DNA of 64,000 nucleotides from Trametopsis cervina (GCA_022385755.1 MU278380.1:1-64000); one strand, 5' to 3'; positions 22,172 through 36,668 are shown, numbered from the stretch's first letter. The notes: a model not told the origin generated them from the letters alone. A program made the numbers and translations.

Positions 22172-22596
22172 ATGTCTTCCGATGAATCTATTTTGGTAGG
22201 TCTCAGTATTGCTCGGTATCGGTGAAGATGTTTTGACTGTTGTTATGTCCATCGAATAGCCTGGCGACATCGTCCTCGTCCAGCACGGCTACCATGGGAA
22301 GCAAGAGGGTCTAGTCGTCGGCTCCCACATCGACTACGCTGTAAGTCGCATGCTATTACGCCGTCTGGTATAGGCTGACTCAAGATCATGCACTAGGGTC
22401 GTCAAATTGTAGAAGTGCAGCTTGAACCTGGTTATGTTACCAACGCCTGGTGCGTATTTGTATTTGTATCTTTACAACTCAAAATAACTTCGGGCAATAA
22501 AGGCTCCCTACCGTCACCCGCGTCCGCAGGACTACGTACCTGGCTGCTCCTCCCCCACAGAAAGTGAGGACCATCGAGCGTCGTGTCTACTGGTGA
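22172..22596 (+). CDS. Small conserved hypothetical protein (83 aa)
   Basis: I do not recognise the family. Four exons, 22172-22195, 22260-22340, 22397-22449 and 22503-22596, splice in phase to 83 aa from MSSDESIL to IERRVYW. The middle part, GDIVLVQHGYHGKQEGLVVG, with two short beta-strand-like stretches and a glycine turn, loosely recalls a small SH3- or KOW-like barrel, but this is only a shape impression. No signal peptide or membrane segment is seen. Consistent splicing of four mini-exons, absence of stops and a strong TATA promoter argue that it is real. Confidence 0.65.
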
Positions 22597-23138
22597 TACA
22601 CCACTGCTCCGCGCGCTGGCCACAGTGAGCACGGACCCCGGATGCTTCATTTCATGACTATTTATTGTCCATTCATACTTGGTTCAACGGGACTGTACTA
22701 GCCCTCTTCCTTACGCTCAACACTAAACCCTTCATACCCACTCTCCCATCCACCTCATCACCAATCTCTTGGAGATGGAACTGTACATTACTTGGTTTTG
22801 AGCGGGGCTGTGAGATAATAGACCTCAGAGTGGGAGTCTGTTTGGATTCAGATGGGACCCTGGACTGTGTAATTGTAGAATTGTTGCTTCGAACAATAGG
22901 ATCTTGCTAAGAGTAACATTGATCCTTGTCGTCGTTGAGGATTGTGTGTATTTGGCTGTCTTCACTGCACTTTGTTGGTGGATGTTTGCGTCACCGCTCA
23001 CTAAGCTTCAATTATTTTCGGACGACAAGCCCCCCATATACCCGCCAACGTAATACGGGGAAACCGCACACTAATTACTCTTCAGCTTGAACACATGCAG
23101 TCACCTACGTGCGTATCGTCGTAGCCCTGCGCACACAG
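22597..23138. other. Intergenic region
   Basis: About 540 bp, with the 3' flank of the small gene and the 5' flank of the ubiquitin protease. Short open frames have no domain signature. An ATG at 23095 precedes the chosen protease start but would need an extra mini-exon. Confidence 0.4.
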
Positions 23139-25861
23139 ATGAACCAACAGGGTATATACCAACTCGTGTCTCGATTGATCTCCAGCACCACGTTCATCCA
23201 AGTCTACCCGTTTCTTGCGTTCTTCGTTATCCCTGCTGTCTTCCTCTGGCTAGCCTCATACAGACACACTTTTATCCGCCCACTCTCTATGGTCTTGGAA
23301 ATCCTATCGTCAGCGCTTCCCTGGAACTGGTCTTCGAGTCACTTGTCGTCCAAGCCTGTCTCTGATAGACAGCGAAATAAGTCCAGTAAGAGGCTCGTGA
23401 GGACACGCACACAGCAGCTACTCGCCAACGATGAGGCAGGTACGTCTGGGGGATGAAGTTGCTCAAGGCTTACCGTGCTCGTGTATTAAGCACCCTATCG
23501 CAGGTTCAAGCAGAGAGGAATGGGAAGGGGGGAATTATCCCGGGATAGTGAATATATCCGGCACGTACTGCTTCATGGATTCGACACTTCAGGTGAGTGA
23601 GAAACAATGGTCGAGGTATTTATGTCTCCCTTAATTTGTTCATACCAGGCAATGGCGTCGTTATCATATCTCCAGCCTCACATTGACGAAATCCACGCAA
23701 AAGCCGAGGAATTCGATGTACCAACACCCGTAGTGGATGCCTTGAGGAATATTCTACACAGTACGTATATCGCCACTTTGGACAGTATGGCTCTTGAATT
23801 CGTGTTCCCCAGCACTCAACACGCCCAGCCCCTCCCATCACTCCATTCGTCCCGTCGAGATGATCAATGCCCTCGCTCACTACTCTAAGAGTAGAAACTC
23901 GCTTTTCTCGTCTCGTGAGCACCAAGATGCGCAGGAGCTGTTTCAACTGGTATCGGAGGCTATCAAGAGCGAGGCTGGTGCCGTTTACAAGGAGGGTCTA
24001 CGCGATCGGGGTCTGGGCGGTTTCGCAGCGCCACAGGTCAACGGAACCTCGAATTCAGTTGCTACTTCGGGAGTAAAAGACTTGGACATCAACAAGGGGG
24101 TCTTTGATGGACTTACTGCGAACAGGAGAAGCTGCATGCAGTGTGGGTATACCGAAGCGGTCATGCACTTTGCATTTGATAACTGGCAATTGACGGTCCC
24201 CAGACAGGTGAGTTTGCACGCGATCTCCTATCCTCCTCCTCTTCTGACTTTGTTACGCTCGCTTCATATATGTGCTGCTAGGCCGTCTGCAATTTAGAAG
24301 AATGCCTTGCGGATTACACACGGATCGAGGTTTTAACGGATTGCATCTGCCGGAAGTGCTCTATAGTGGCTACGCTTGCGCACCTTCAAGAGGAAGCCGA
24401 TAAGCTTACGGAGGTGACTAGCAGCGACCCTGAACCTTCGTTATCGAAGAAGAAGAGGGCTCGCGATGCGCGGAAACTAGTCACCAGAGTGAAAGCAGCC
24501 TTGGACGAAGGCAGAATAGAAGAAGACATCAGGGGCGTGAAGTTAGAGAAAGTGTTTAGTAAAGCGTCGACGAAGCAAGCTATGATTGCGAGAGTAAGTC
24601 GGGCTCGGTTATATTTGCCTCGATATCACTTCGCCACTCACTCAAATACTCTTAGCCTCCACCTGTGCTGGCGTTACACCTGAATCGGTCAATGCATTTC
24701 GGACACTACGCGAGCAAGAACACATGCCGAGTGATGTTTCCAGATATTCTCGACCTCACACCATACACTACTTCGGGCAAGCTCTCAACAAGCCCCAGTA
24801 GTCCTATATCACAGCCTCCCCCACTTCCGCCTTTCCATCGGTCAACTACCCCCACGCCGGCTACCTATACGACACCCAGGACCCTTTATCGCTTGTCTTC
24901 GGTCGTGGTGCATTACGGTCAGCATTCCTTTGGACACTACGTCTGCTATCGTCGTAAACCTCGACCTCCTTCTTATGGTGCGAAACGATTTGCTCCTCCC
25001 AAGATGCAGTGCCCGTTCGGGTGCGACTGCAAGCAATGCGAGCGATACGGACCTGTTCGGGAAGATAACAACAAGCCTTCTCCTGGCTCACAACGCGGGA
25101 CTGGAGAAGGATGGCTGCGCATCAGCGACGATGATGTCCGGGAGTGTGGTATTGAAGGCGTTGAACAGGAGGGCTCTGGCGCGTTCATGCTCTATTACGA
25201 ACGGGTGACGGTGTACCAGAGCGACGTATACGGGAATGGCGTAACTGAGGCCAGGTCGTCAGAGGACACTTTGAAGGCCCCTGCAGCGAACACGGCGAAT
25301 GGGTCTACTTACTCTCTAGCTGTGTCGGTTATCGAAGCGGCTGCAAAGGCTGAAGAGGAGAGGGAGAGAGAGAAGGCCACAGCGAGCGTCAGCCTTTCGA
25401 GCTCTCCACCTAGAGTATTCGGGCCCAGGATTGTCAGAAGTGTATCAGCGACGCCATCTCAGCGGCTTGGATCCAGCCGTTCACCAGCTAGGACTCTTCC
25501 AACACAGGCGGAAGGACAAGAAATTGGAGAAGGTGAGCAGCCATCTCCCAAGCAGAATGGCGTTGCCAATGGGCACATACCACATGGGCCGTCTGCCATC
25601 GGGATAAAGGCGCAGTCTTTGGATAATGTGCTACGGCAGTCACCACAAGACCTGCATCCTGCATCGGTACGCCACTCTTCACCTTCCCCAACGCGTTCGA
25701 GTATACAGCCCGTATCTTATGCGACACCAGCATTAGCATCATCTATGTCCACACAATCAAACATCTCTGCATCCCCCATCGTCATCAAATCCTCTCAGCC
25801 CACACATCCCGCAGCACATAGACCGACGTCCCCTCCGCGCACAGTAGGATTGCGTGCGTAG
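23139..25861 (+). CDS. Membrane-anchored ubiquitin carboxyl-terminal hydrolase (Ubp1/USP30-like)
   Basis: Cysteine protease that removes ubiquitin. Six exons: 23139-23439, 23504-23592, 23649-23760, 23813-24207, 24282-24593 and 24656-25861, 804 aa. An N-terminal membrane span (FIQVYPFLAFFVIPAVFLWL) puts it in the Ubp1/USP30 group anchored in ER or mitochondrial outer membrane. The Cys box is VNISGTYCFMDSTLQ|AMASL with the catalytic Cys. The QDAQELFQLVSEAI segment and zinc-binding CX2C pairs (CMQCG; CICRKC) follow. The His box is VVVHYGQHSFGHYVCYRR. A long C-terminal tail, Ser/Pro-rich, follows the conserved WLRISDDDVRE and AFMLYYER. The start is the first ATG that opens the membrane segment. 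Confidence 0.9.
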
Positions 25862-26154
25862 AGACTGTTCCGCAAGATTGTACCACCACTTACTTATCAT
25901 TGATATACGAGGGATCTACGCTTGTGTCAAATGTATTTTTACTGTACGTTATGTGGGTGGTAATACGCAGTGGAAGGTATACACAATGGTTGTGTACAAG
26001 AACGAGAACAAAGATCACTACGAGGATACAATATAAGGTCAAACAAATGCACTGGCGGATAGCTGCAAGCATGAGTAAGTGCAGCGAGCGCATCCATCTA
26101 TAAAATCAAACGTGTCCTCCCGTAGGAGACTAGCCTCAACGCTAATGATCTCCG

Positions 26155-27678
26155 CTACCTCCTGACGAGAGGTGCTATCCATTGTCGAAGCACATCTCGT
26201 ATTCGTACCGTCGCCCATCCGTCATTGCCATCCGCATGAACACGAGTTTGTTCGTCCTCTGAACCTGTTGTGGCCGGGCTGGTATTGCTCGTGGGTTGCT
26301 CGTTCACTCGTTCAGCAATCCCTCTGAGGATGTCCTCTCCACTCTCTCGGTAAGCTCGTGATAACTCATCCTCCAACGTGTAGAGCGCTCGTCGCACAGC
26401 GTACGGTGCCATCCCATTGTACTTGCGTACCAATGAGTTGATCTCCCCAATGGCTGTGTCGTGGTATGCCCTCTCTCGTGCCTCCCACTCGGCGTCCCTC
26501 CACGAAGTGACATCTTCGAGAGAAAGCTTGGGGAGCAGGACGGCAGGCCGAGATAGAGTAAGCATGCGGATAGCTCGGCGAGTCCATGCCTGACGTATGA
26601 CGTCTCTCAGGCTATTCACAGTTGCATCAAGCTCTATTGAACGGTGAGTAACACTGCTCAATCCTGAGATAGACTGTGGACATACCTCCTTGGATCTCTA
26701 TCCACGGAGGAGCTGCACCGTTTCGCTGCACAATACGGTTAAGAAGGAATTCCTCCCTACCAATGAACGGATTACGCTCCTCCGAGAACTGTTGCAAAGG
26801 TTTGCCGCGGCCTTGAATATTGTTAAACCGACCCTCTTGACGTGCTCTCTGGCGAGATCGAATCAATATCACTGCAGCGACAGGAGATTAGGTAGACACA
26901 CCTCTATTCGGTCCTCGACCAGACCTGCCCAGCCTCTCAGACTGGTCGGATTAGCTCGACGTCTGCCAGTTGGCTCCGTCGTCCTTTCCCCCTTGACCCC
27001 AAGTCTGTAATCGAGTGTCGACTCCTTCGCACTCCTCAGCCGTCCAGCATGCTCGGATCTTTTCTTGGCTTCTCTGGCCAGTCTGCGAGCTTTGTCGTCG
27101 ATGGGCGGTGGCGGCATACCCCGAGTGGGAGGGGATGCCGGTATGTGACCGTATTTGATGGACGACTGAGCATGTGAGGGAACCGTGAATGTCGTTTGCC
27201 ATGGTTCGTGGCCTTCAATCGATGGGAGTAGGGGTACGTCTGCCAATGACTTCGAGCTTGCCCCCCAAGTAGTCTGCACAACAACCTCCTTCTCACCCTG
27301 TTCCACGGCCCCTTCCGCAAGAGTGGCTGCGACTACAGCGTCTTCGTTTACAAGCCTGGGCGGGGCTTTCTTGAGCTTTTCGTCGGCGGTTTGGATGGGC
27401 CCACTGCGTAAAGGCTTATACTTGTCCACAAGCATCCGCAAGACGGCATCTTGCATGCTTTCCTCACCCGTCCAGTTCTCGTGCTTAGTTTCGAGAGCAT
27501 TCAATCTATTTGCGCGCGCCGCCTGCTCTGCTTCCTCGGCCTCTTCATTCGCAGCATCCTGGAAAAGCTTCGCACTTGCACTCCGGCCAATATTAGAGTA
27601 GTCCCTTCTAGCGGACGGTAGAGAACGATTAAAAGTAGTAGTGCGATTGGTGCGGCTCAGGAGTTGTGCAGTGCGCAT
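26155..27678 (-). CDS. DUF1992 / DNAJC28-like mitochondrial protein
   Basis: Three exons: 26902-27678, 26686-26848 and 26155-26633, 472 aa, in phase. The conserved DUF1992 core spans introns 1 and 2: EDRIE|RARQEGRFNNIQGRGKPL, then NPFIGREEFLLNRIVQRNG and APPWIEIQ. The J domain found in some DNAJC28 proteins is absent. The N-terminus MRTAQLLSRTNRTTTFNRSL is basic, hydroxylated and free of acidic residues, as in mitochondrial presequences. The long middle part is low-complexity and proline-containing. Function is poorly known even in animals. It converges with the ubiquitin protease across a 293-bp spacer. Confidence 0.82.
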
Positions 27679-28001
27679 ATGCCCAGGCTCCTTCCCAGCC
27701 GTCGCGGTCGCTTGCAGGCCGGATCTCCAGTGCAGGTCAGATATTCTGCAAGCTATAATGCGATAGAGAATAATTACATAAGCTATCCCAAACGGGGAAT
27801 ATGATGGGCATGTAATAAGGTTCAGTACTGAGCTTAGATAATACTGATGCCATCGTATTCCTGATTGGGATATTCCACATAAAATAATGATTTCTACATA
27901 TCCTACACATTGTACCTTGCTTTTTAACACCCACATCTACACAGCAGAGGTAGCTTTTTATACTTACATCTAGCCCTTAATGTTGACACCTATGTAACAG
28001 A
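27679..28001. promoter_or_regulatory. Divergent promoter region
   Basis: A 323-bp AT-rich spacer between the leftward DUF1992 gene and the rightward P5C dehydrogenase gene. It contains a direct duplication-like pair of CTACATAT/CTACACATTGTAC words, but no clear regulatory site could be assigned. Confidence 0.45.
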
Positions 28002-30230
<2,229 letters not shown>

Positions 30231-30495
30231 GGCATGCACCTTTGTATTTCACAAGCATTGTCAGAAAGTAGAAAAATCGCAGTGTATCATAATGCTGAAT
30301 GGTAGATATCAAATGTAGCAATGTATGAATTTATCCCATAAACCAAAACATCTCGAATTCTATAGACGCGATTATGGGCGTCTGACAATTTGTGTCCTTT
30401 TCTCAGTTCCAGCCATCTCGCCCGTGCTCATATCATCGGGGCTTTACCGATAGGACACATTATATCGACCCTGTACTGCCAAATATCGTACTACC

Positions 30496-32565
30496 ATGCC
30501 CAGTAAGAAGAAGTCGCAGAAGAAAAAGCAGACTCAGGCAGAGGCGGGGACCTCGAATGGCACCGATGGCACCGAATCGTAAGTTGTACGTCGATGCACG
30601 AATAAATACTTGATCAATGCATATCATCTTTTCCAGGCCAGATGAGGAGATGCAAGTTGATTCCACAGAAGGGACCGCCCCCGAACCCGCTCCTGAGCCC
30701 GTCGATCCGCTGAAAGAGGCTGAGAAGAAGAAGGAGCTGGGGAACACGTCTTTCCGGGCGAAGAACTTCCAGGAGGCCATAGCATTTTATACAGAGGCTA
30801 TCGGTGAGTGTGCCACTCATCGACATGCTGAGCTCACCATAACGCGGCCTGCGTAATCCGTAGAATTCAACCCGCATGAACCGACCTACCTCACAAATCG
30901 CGCGGCGGCGTACATGGCAATCAAAAAGTTCAAACCTGCCCTTTCCGATTGTCAGCAAGCCGCAAATCTCCAGTCCGATGCACCCTCAGTGAAGACCCTC
31001 ACACGACTCGCGCGATGTCAGCTCTCGACCGGTTCTGCTGCACCTGCTTTATCTACCCTCCGAGCAGCCCTTGCCCTCGAGCCAAAGAACGACGCGGCAC
31101 TACAGCTACAGAAGAAGGTACTCGAGATTGAGGCCCATCTTCGGAACTTCGAGGGGGCGAAGGGACGGAAGGACTGGGGCCACGCACGGTTAGCGCTGGA
31201 TAAGTGCGTGCAGGGCATCGATGCTGAGGGCGGCGACATCCCGGTACAGTGGCGGCTATGGCGGATAGAGCTCGAGCTGGCTAGGGGCAATTGGGACGCT
31301 GCGGCCATCGCTGCAAAGTACGTCTCTTCCTTGGCACATGCACGACTTGGTTCACGAGATCACACAGCGATGCTCTGCGGTCAGAGCCCAATTCGCCCGA
31401 CGTCCTAACATCGCGCGGATTGTTGATGTTTCTGTCAGCGAAAACGGCGCAGGCGCTACAGCATGTGTCGAGTGCGCTTCGGTTTGATCCTGGACACGAG
31501 CCTGCCATGCGGCTACGAAAGCGCGTGAAGGACGTCGATAGGCTGAAGGACGAAGGGAACGCTGCGTTCAAGCTTGGACAGCTGCAAAGCGCGAATGAGA
31601 AGTACACTGAAGCGCTCGAGGTACGTCGAGTTCTGTCGGTGCTGGTGTAGAGAAAGCTTACTTACGTCTCTCACCGTAGCGGATTGGTTCGGACGATGCA
31701 GAGGGCAAGGGTGGCCACATACGCGCTATGCTACTCTCCAATCGCGCCACAACTCTATTGAAGGTCCGCACGAACTTGCGCAATTTTCTATCTCATGCAG
31801 GAACTAATTGTCTAACGTGAGATAGCTGGGACTCCATGATCAAGCACTGAAGGACACCGAGGAATCTATCTCATTAAATGACTTCGCGTTTAAGGTGTAT
31901 AGGACAAGAGCACGGATATACCTCCACATGGAGCAATACGACGCCGCGATAGCCGACTTCAAGACCGCCATGGAGCAAGCCGAATCAGAAGGAAGCGATG
32001 CGGACGTCCGGGCGCTGAAGACGGAATTGAAGAAGGCGGAGGTTGACCTGAAGAGGAGCAAAACGAAGGATTACTATAAGATCCTTGGTACGTGCCGTTT
32101 CTTCTACCGGGGTTACAACTATACACCCCTATCAATACCATACACTAACTACGACCTCCCACGAGCAGGCGTAGCGAAAGATTGTACAGAAATAGAAATA
32201 AAAAAGGCGTACCGAAAAGAGAGTCTGAAGCACCATCCGGACAAGGTACGTCACTCCCTTACTAGACATCCCCAAACAAGGACTTACCCGTTCGCCACGC
32301 CAGGGAGGCGACGAAGAGAAATTCAAGCTCATCGTCGAAGCACACACCGTCCTTTCCGACCCCCAAAAGCGCCGACGGTACGACCTGGGCGAGGACGACA
32401 GCGACGGCGCCGGCGGCGTCGACCTTTCGGACCTGTTCGGTGCCAGGGGGGGATTCCCGCCCGGGTTCGCATTTGGTGGCGGGCCTACTGGATTCGGCGG
32501 GTTCGGCGGCGGTGGAGGGTTTGGTGGTGGCGGTGGGCGGTATGGCCACTCGCACGGATTCTGAG
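30496..32565 (+). CDS. TPR and J-domain co-chaperone (DNAJC7/TPR2-like)
   Basis: Cytosolic Hsp70/Hsp90 co-chaperone. The lysine-rich N-terminus MPSKKKSQKKKQTQAEAG is followed by two blocks of tetratricopeptide repeats. The first begins EKKKELGNTSFRAKNFQEAI and continues NPHEPTYLTNRAAAYMAIKK. The second begins DRLKDEGNAAFKLGQLQSAN. A C-terminal J domain (KDYYKILGVAKDCTEIEIKK, HHPDKGGDEEKFKLI with the HPD triad) is joined across two introns. The end is Gly/Phe-rich (GGFPPGFAFGGGPTGFGG) and the stop is at 32563-32565. Domain order and length match DNAJC7, which passes clients between Hsp90 and Hsp70. Introns are 50-70 bp. Confidence 0.92.
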
Positions 32566-32995
32566 AATGGCCGTACTGTTAGTGCGGCACGTCGTTTCTC
32601 TGTGTCGATATCGTTGCTGTTCGACTCCTGCCATATGTTGTTGACTTCAGGGTTTAGAATGCGTTCTCAGTGCATACATTACTATATTCCTCAACTCACT
32701 CCCTTGCATGACATCACAAGACTGTGTGTTGTGTCATAAGGCTTATACAGCGAAACGAAGGTGAATAGAAGTACAGCTCTACGCCTATCCTGAAAAGACA
32801 GTGAGAGTCCAATGGGTGCAGCCTACATGCGCTTTAAGTTATATAATATGCTACATAATATACCAGAGTTCGTAGTGTCCTCATCAGGGTCGTGATGCGG
32901 AAGCCAAGCAAGCAACATATGCTTAGCCTCGGCAGCTGCTCGTGATGATAGCAGTTTTGTCTGCTAACTCCTCGTCACCTCCAATTCGGGCGAGC
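32566..32995. other. Intergenic region between convergent genes
   Basis: A 430-bp 3'-to-3' spacer, AT-rich around 32820-32870. No gene, repeat or RNA structure is recognised. Confidence 0.4.
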
Positions 32996-34438
32996 TTACT
33001 TCGAAGGCCCCAAAGGCGACAAACTTCCACGATAGTTGTACAGACTCACATCAAAGTCGTCAGCGTACGCAGACTTCCCTGACCCGGGTGTGCGCGGGGA
33101 CCTGTCATCTGGGTCGTCCGTCGAGGTGGGGACGTAGCGGTGCACGAGGGAGATGGAAGAGAAATCGGAGGCAGACTGCCCGCGGCTGATTTGGCGTGCA
33201 TGCACTTCCCGGACGTTGAGCACTAGGCGAGGGCCCTAGAACGATAGAGATGTTAGTTGACGATGTGGGGGATAGCAGGTGGGGCTTACCACCGCACCGA
33301 AGATGGCTAGGAGGAAGCTGGGAAGAAGATGTGAGACGTGGGTGTGGAGTGAGCGGGGAGGGGCTTACGGGAAGCCCAGGCCGGACAACGAGGCGGGGGC
33401 GACGGTGAAGAAGATTGCGTTCGCAAAGTCTGCAACTGGAGATGGCGGAACGGGTCAGATGCAGAAGTCCGGTAGGAGACTTCGGCGGACTTACGGAAGA
33501 TAAGCAAGAACGTCCATAGGTTATCCCGCACCAAGACCTGCAAGATGCTGGTGCGGAGCCACCCGCCCTTAGATGCGGTCAAGTACTTGTACATGACCAT
33601 CGCGAACAGGAGCGCCTCAAACAGGATTGACGACATACTGAGTTACCAAGCGTCAACGGAATCAGTCGACGAGCCGAGGAGCGGGGCTGGGCGCACCTGT
33701 ATGCGATAATTGTGGTGGGAAACGCGGCCTCGACGCAATGCTCCGTTGTCATTACGCGCGGGAGGCTGACGGCGAGACTGATGGACATGATGATGATCTG
33801 GGCGGCGAACGCGGGCACGAGAGCCTTCAGCGTGAGCTTGCTTGCTGTGTACATGGCATATACTGTTCAGGGAGAATCCCAGATTCAGATCAGCGAGTGA
33901 CGCGGAGTGGTAGCGGGGACAACGTACTTCGAAGCATGAGCAGGATCTCCACCGCGGCTTCGAGGAGTACCGCGGAAACGGCCTCCACAACGATCCATCC
34001 ATGGCATGTCAGAACATGGGAGTTGAGGATGCTGGGCAGCGTTGGCAGACAAGTCAGCGCTGATAGAGTCATCGCTCGGACGACCAACTTCATTAAACAC
34101 GCACATCAGCACCAACACGGAGTAATATCTCGTGAAGAGATAGAGTAACTTGAGAGGCTGGAACGGCGTTCTGCACACCACCAACAGTACGTCAATCAAC
34201 CAATCCATCCTCGCATTGTCTCGGGGAACTACACTGACTGCCATATATGTTCGACCTGTCCGATGCCATTCAATAAGAACTTGTTCTTGAGAGTGAGACG
34301 TGATAAGAGTGGACACGGACGCACTTCTTGGTCTGTGGTGATGCAGATGTCCCACAACAGGAAACAGAGCGCAGCGAGACGGCTGCGTCCTCCCTCTACA
34401 GACTGCATCACGCGCACCAGCGCCACTTGGTCAACCAT
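32996..34438 (-). CDS. DUF6533-type multi-pass membrane protein
   Basis: Basidiomycete-specific family of unknown function. Several short exons give: LLWDICITTDQEV, joined through introns to EHIWQ|TPFQPLKLLYLFTRYYSVLVLM, which is the DUF6533 signature; then a segment around CHGWIVVEAVSAVLLEAAVE; IYAMYTASKLTLKALVPAFA; IIIMSISLAVSLPRVMTTEH; SILFEALLFAMVMYKYLTAS; and a Ser-rich cytosolic tail ending SLSPLGPSK. About seven membrane helices are plausible. One junction, after YYSVLVLM near 34105, fits only with a GC donor or an unseen change, so that exon boundary is uncertain. The start codon (34438) is the first ATG giving the conserved LLWDICIT segment, and an upstream mini-exon is possible. Confidence 0.72.
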
Positions 34439-35747
34439 CTTTAAACACAGACAGGTCTTGAAGTCAGGGGGCGAAGGAGGTGTACCGCCCAGGAAGCAAT
34501 TAGTCGTTCAAACACGCGTGAAAGGGAAGGAAACGAGGTCGTCGAAGGGGATGGAGAAAGGAAGAAGCCCGAGTCATGAGCGAGGCGGTCCAAAAGGCTC
34601 GTGCAGTCGCGCTGAAATATATGATGGTGCTTGCGCAACGCGTACGGGCGGCGTGCTATTAGCGGAGGCTTGAAACTTTAAACACGCCGAGGCTGAGGCC
34701 TGCAAGGTCAGGGCGGCCGCGGACTAGTACGGCCTATGGTCAGTGACCAGCGAGCGACTTCCGGTGTTTGCTGTGCAGACTCAGGGGGCTAGTGGTATTC
34801 GATCAGCCCCCGATAAGGTCTGTTTCAGGTTGGGCCATGCAGTCCGCTGGCCATAGCGTAGGAGACGAATAGATAGCTTAGGGTGCGATAAGATTTGAAC
34901 CGTCCGTATTGCTTATACGTACTGTTGTGAACGCGTTTGCTAGTGGATTGAAGCCCGAAGGTACCACCGGGAGGTCTTTTGTATAGTTGTCCACTCGCAA
35001 AACCACCTAAATTAGCACGCAAGCTGAGACGTACGCGGCGACAACATACCTCCGTTTGGCTCCGTCGCGCACAAGCGGGAGCTGCGTAACCTCGGGGGGC
35101 ATTTGCACAGATTGAGGCAGTTCTACCATCTGTTCCATTGCGAGGACGGTGCCGGATAAATATCATGGTTGTGATCAGTTACGCTGGGGGTTGTATGCAG
35201 TAAGGCTGTGTGACCTGGACCAACTGACCGCAGCTTGAGTTCCATCGTAAGCACGAGTTAACCTGGCACTAGGTATGTGGTGGCTGTGCTCCGTCCGTCA
35301 ATTGTTTGGGCGTTGCAGGATCAGATGGCCAAATTGAACAGGTGCAATAATGGTGGACAACATTTGGCGTCGAGCGGCAGATGTCCGCTATCATACCAGA
35401 TGCATCCCCGGATAGCCGTACAGAGTTTCGCGGTCAAGAGCAAGGGGCAACTACAGGGAGACAGAACACTGACAGAACTGTCACGGTCAAAGTCACGGAT
35501 TGATAACAAACGTGTAACACTACAGTATACATCATGTCCGGTAACAAATCAAGTACATCCAGAGTGCAGTAATGTCATGAGGATCGTCACAGTCGTCAAA
35601 GGCAATGAACAGAGGGGGGGCGTGAGTGTGGTATATCACAGGGGTCCAAAGGGGTATGAGCGCAGGAGATATCGCGGTGTACAACGAAAGCGGGAACGAC
35701 AGCAAGAACAACGACGTACGGAGAGACGATGAAAGGGAATGTTCAGA
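34439..35747. other. Long gene-free region
   Basis: About 1.3 kb with no supported gene. Open frames on both strands lack domains. A tempting small spliced reading on the minus strand (about 34878-35138) fails on phase. It presumably holds the 5' region of the DUF6533 gene and the 3' flank of the BTB gene. Confidence 0.4.
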
Positions 35748-36668
35748 TTACACAGTGGCAGGGAGTGAATCGATGCTCTGCTTCAGCTGGTCAAAGAACC
35801 AACCAGCCTGGAGTATGCTGCCCGCACACCGCTCGCACCCCGCCCGTGCGCTCTCAGCGAGGAACCCCATCGAGAAGATCTTCGCCGTCGTCGGCCTCAC
35901 CTCCAGCTCTTTCCTCGCCCGCGCTTCAAAGTCCTTCCACCACCGCGGCGGGATGAACTGCCCGTAATGCGTCCCGTTGCACATCGTGCACTTCACGTCC
36001 TCGTGCAGCACCAGCAGCTCTTGCGCCGCAGCAGCTCGCCGCTTGTGCATGTTCAGAAGCTCCTGGAACGAGTACGCGCTTAGGTGCTTCAGGTCGTCTG
36101 TCAGCGGGCATTCGAGAAGGTTCACGTTGAGTGTGTGCTGCGCTGCGATGGCCGCTTCCTCCTCGAGGTCGAACCGGCATGCGATGGCGTACACCCGTAG
36201 CGGCTGTTTCTCTATGAACCGCGGGGAGACGAGGAGGGCGCGGAGATGGTTGATGGACGCGGTCACGTCGTACTTGCATGCGGCCTCGAGCACTTGTGCA
36301 AGCTCATCGAGTGTCGCTAGGTCGGGGTTGGGCACCGGGTAGATGCACGACAAAAGCTTGTCGAGGACGTCGGCGTTCTCAGACACCTCGACGAGTGGCA
36401 CGTCGTGTGCAGTGTTCGTGGGCTGTGGTAGCGAGAACATGTCGCTGAAGAACGGCGAAGAGGCGGCGAGAATGCAGCGGTGGACGCGGAAGTCGGTCGA
36501 ATTGGGTGCTCCCGAACGCAACACCAGGTCAGCGTCCGGTGCGGAGAAGTGCGTAGAGGCCACGGTGGAGTGCGCTGAAGCCGAGAAAGAGTGCTGTGAG
36601 GTCGATGAAAGATGCGTTGAGGTCGACAAAAAGTGCTCTGAGGTCGAAGAGAGGTACGCTGAGGTCAT
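35748..36668 (-). CDS. BTB/POZ domain protein
   Basis: Intronless gene of about 306 aa. The start chosen is MTSAYLSSTSEHF; 12 more codons in frame lie upstream (36704). A low-complexity N-terminus of repeated S-T-S/H units is followed by the fungal BTB fold: DADLVLRSGAPNSTDFRVHR, CILAASSPFFSDMFSLPQP, VPLVEVSENADVLDKLLSCI and YPVPNPDLATLDELAQVLEA. The helical C-terminus has a CX2C-type pair (CTMCNGTHYGQF) and CERC, possibly metal-binding. BTB domains dimerise and often recruit Cul3 ligases. Large families of this kind exist in Agaricomycetes with unknown targets. Confidence 0.85.
   Translation of the reverse strand: MTSAYLSSTSEHFLSTSTHLSSTSQHSFSASAHSTVASTHFSAPDADLVLRSGAPNSTDFRVHRCILAASSPFFSDMFSLPQPTNTAHDVPLVEVSENADVLDKLLSCIYPVPNPDLATLDELAQVLEAACKYDVTASINHLRALLVSPRFIEKQPLRVYAIACRFDLEEEAAIAAQHTLNVNLLECPLTDDLKHLSAYSFQELLNMHKRRAAAAQELLVLHEDVKCTMCNGTHYGQFIPPRWWKDFEARARKELEVRPTTAKIFSMGFLAESARAGCERCAGSILQAGWFFDQLKQSIDSLPATV
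36557..36668 (-). repeat. 21-bp minisatellite inside the BTB gene N-terminus
   Basis: About five degenerate copies of a roughly 21-bp unit related to GTGCTGTGAGGTCGATGAAAG (+ strand) encode the S-S-T-S-x-H repeats. The period is a multiple of three, so copy-number change keeps the frame. Confidence 0.6.

Noticed and set aside
34878..35138. Small spliced minus-strand gene starting MEQMVELPQSVQMP
   Set aside because: The protein-like second segment (VVLRVDNYTKDLPV) is in the wrong phase for every canonical GT-AG junction available.
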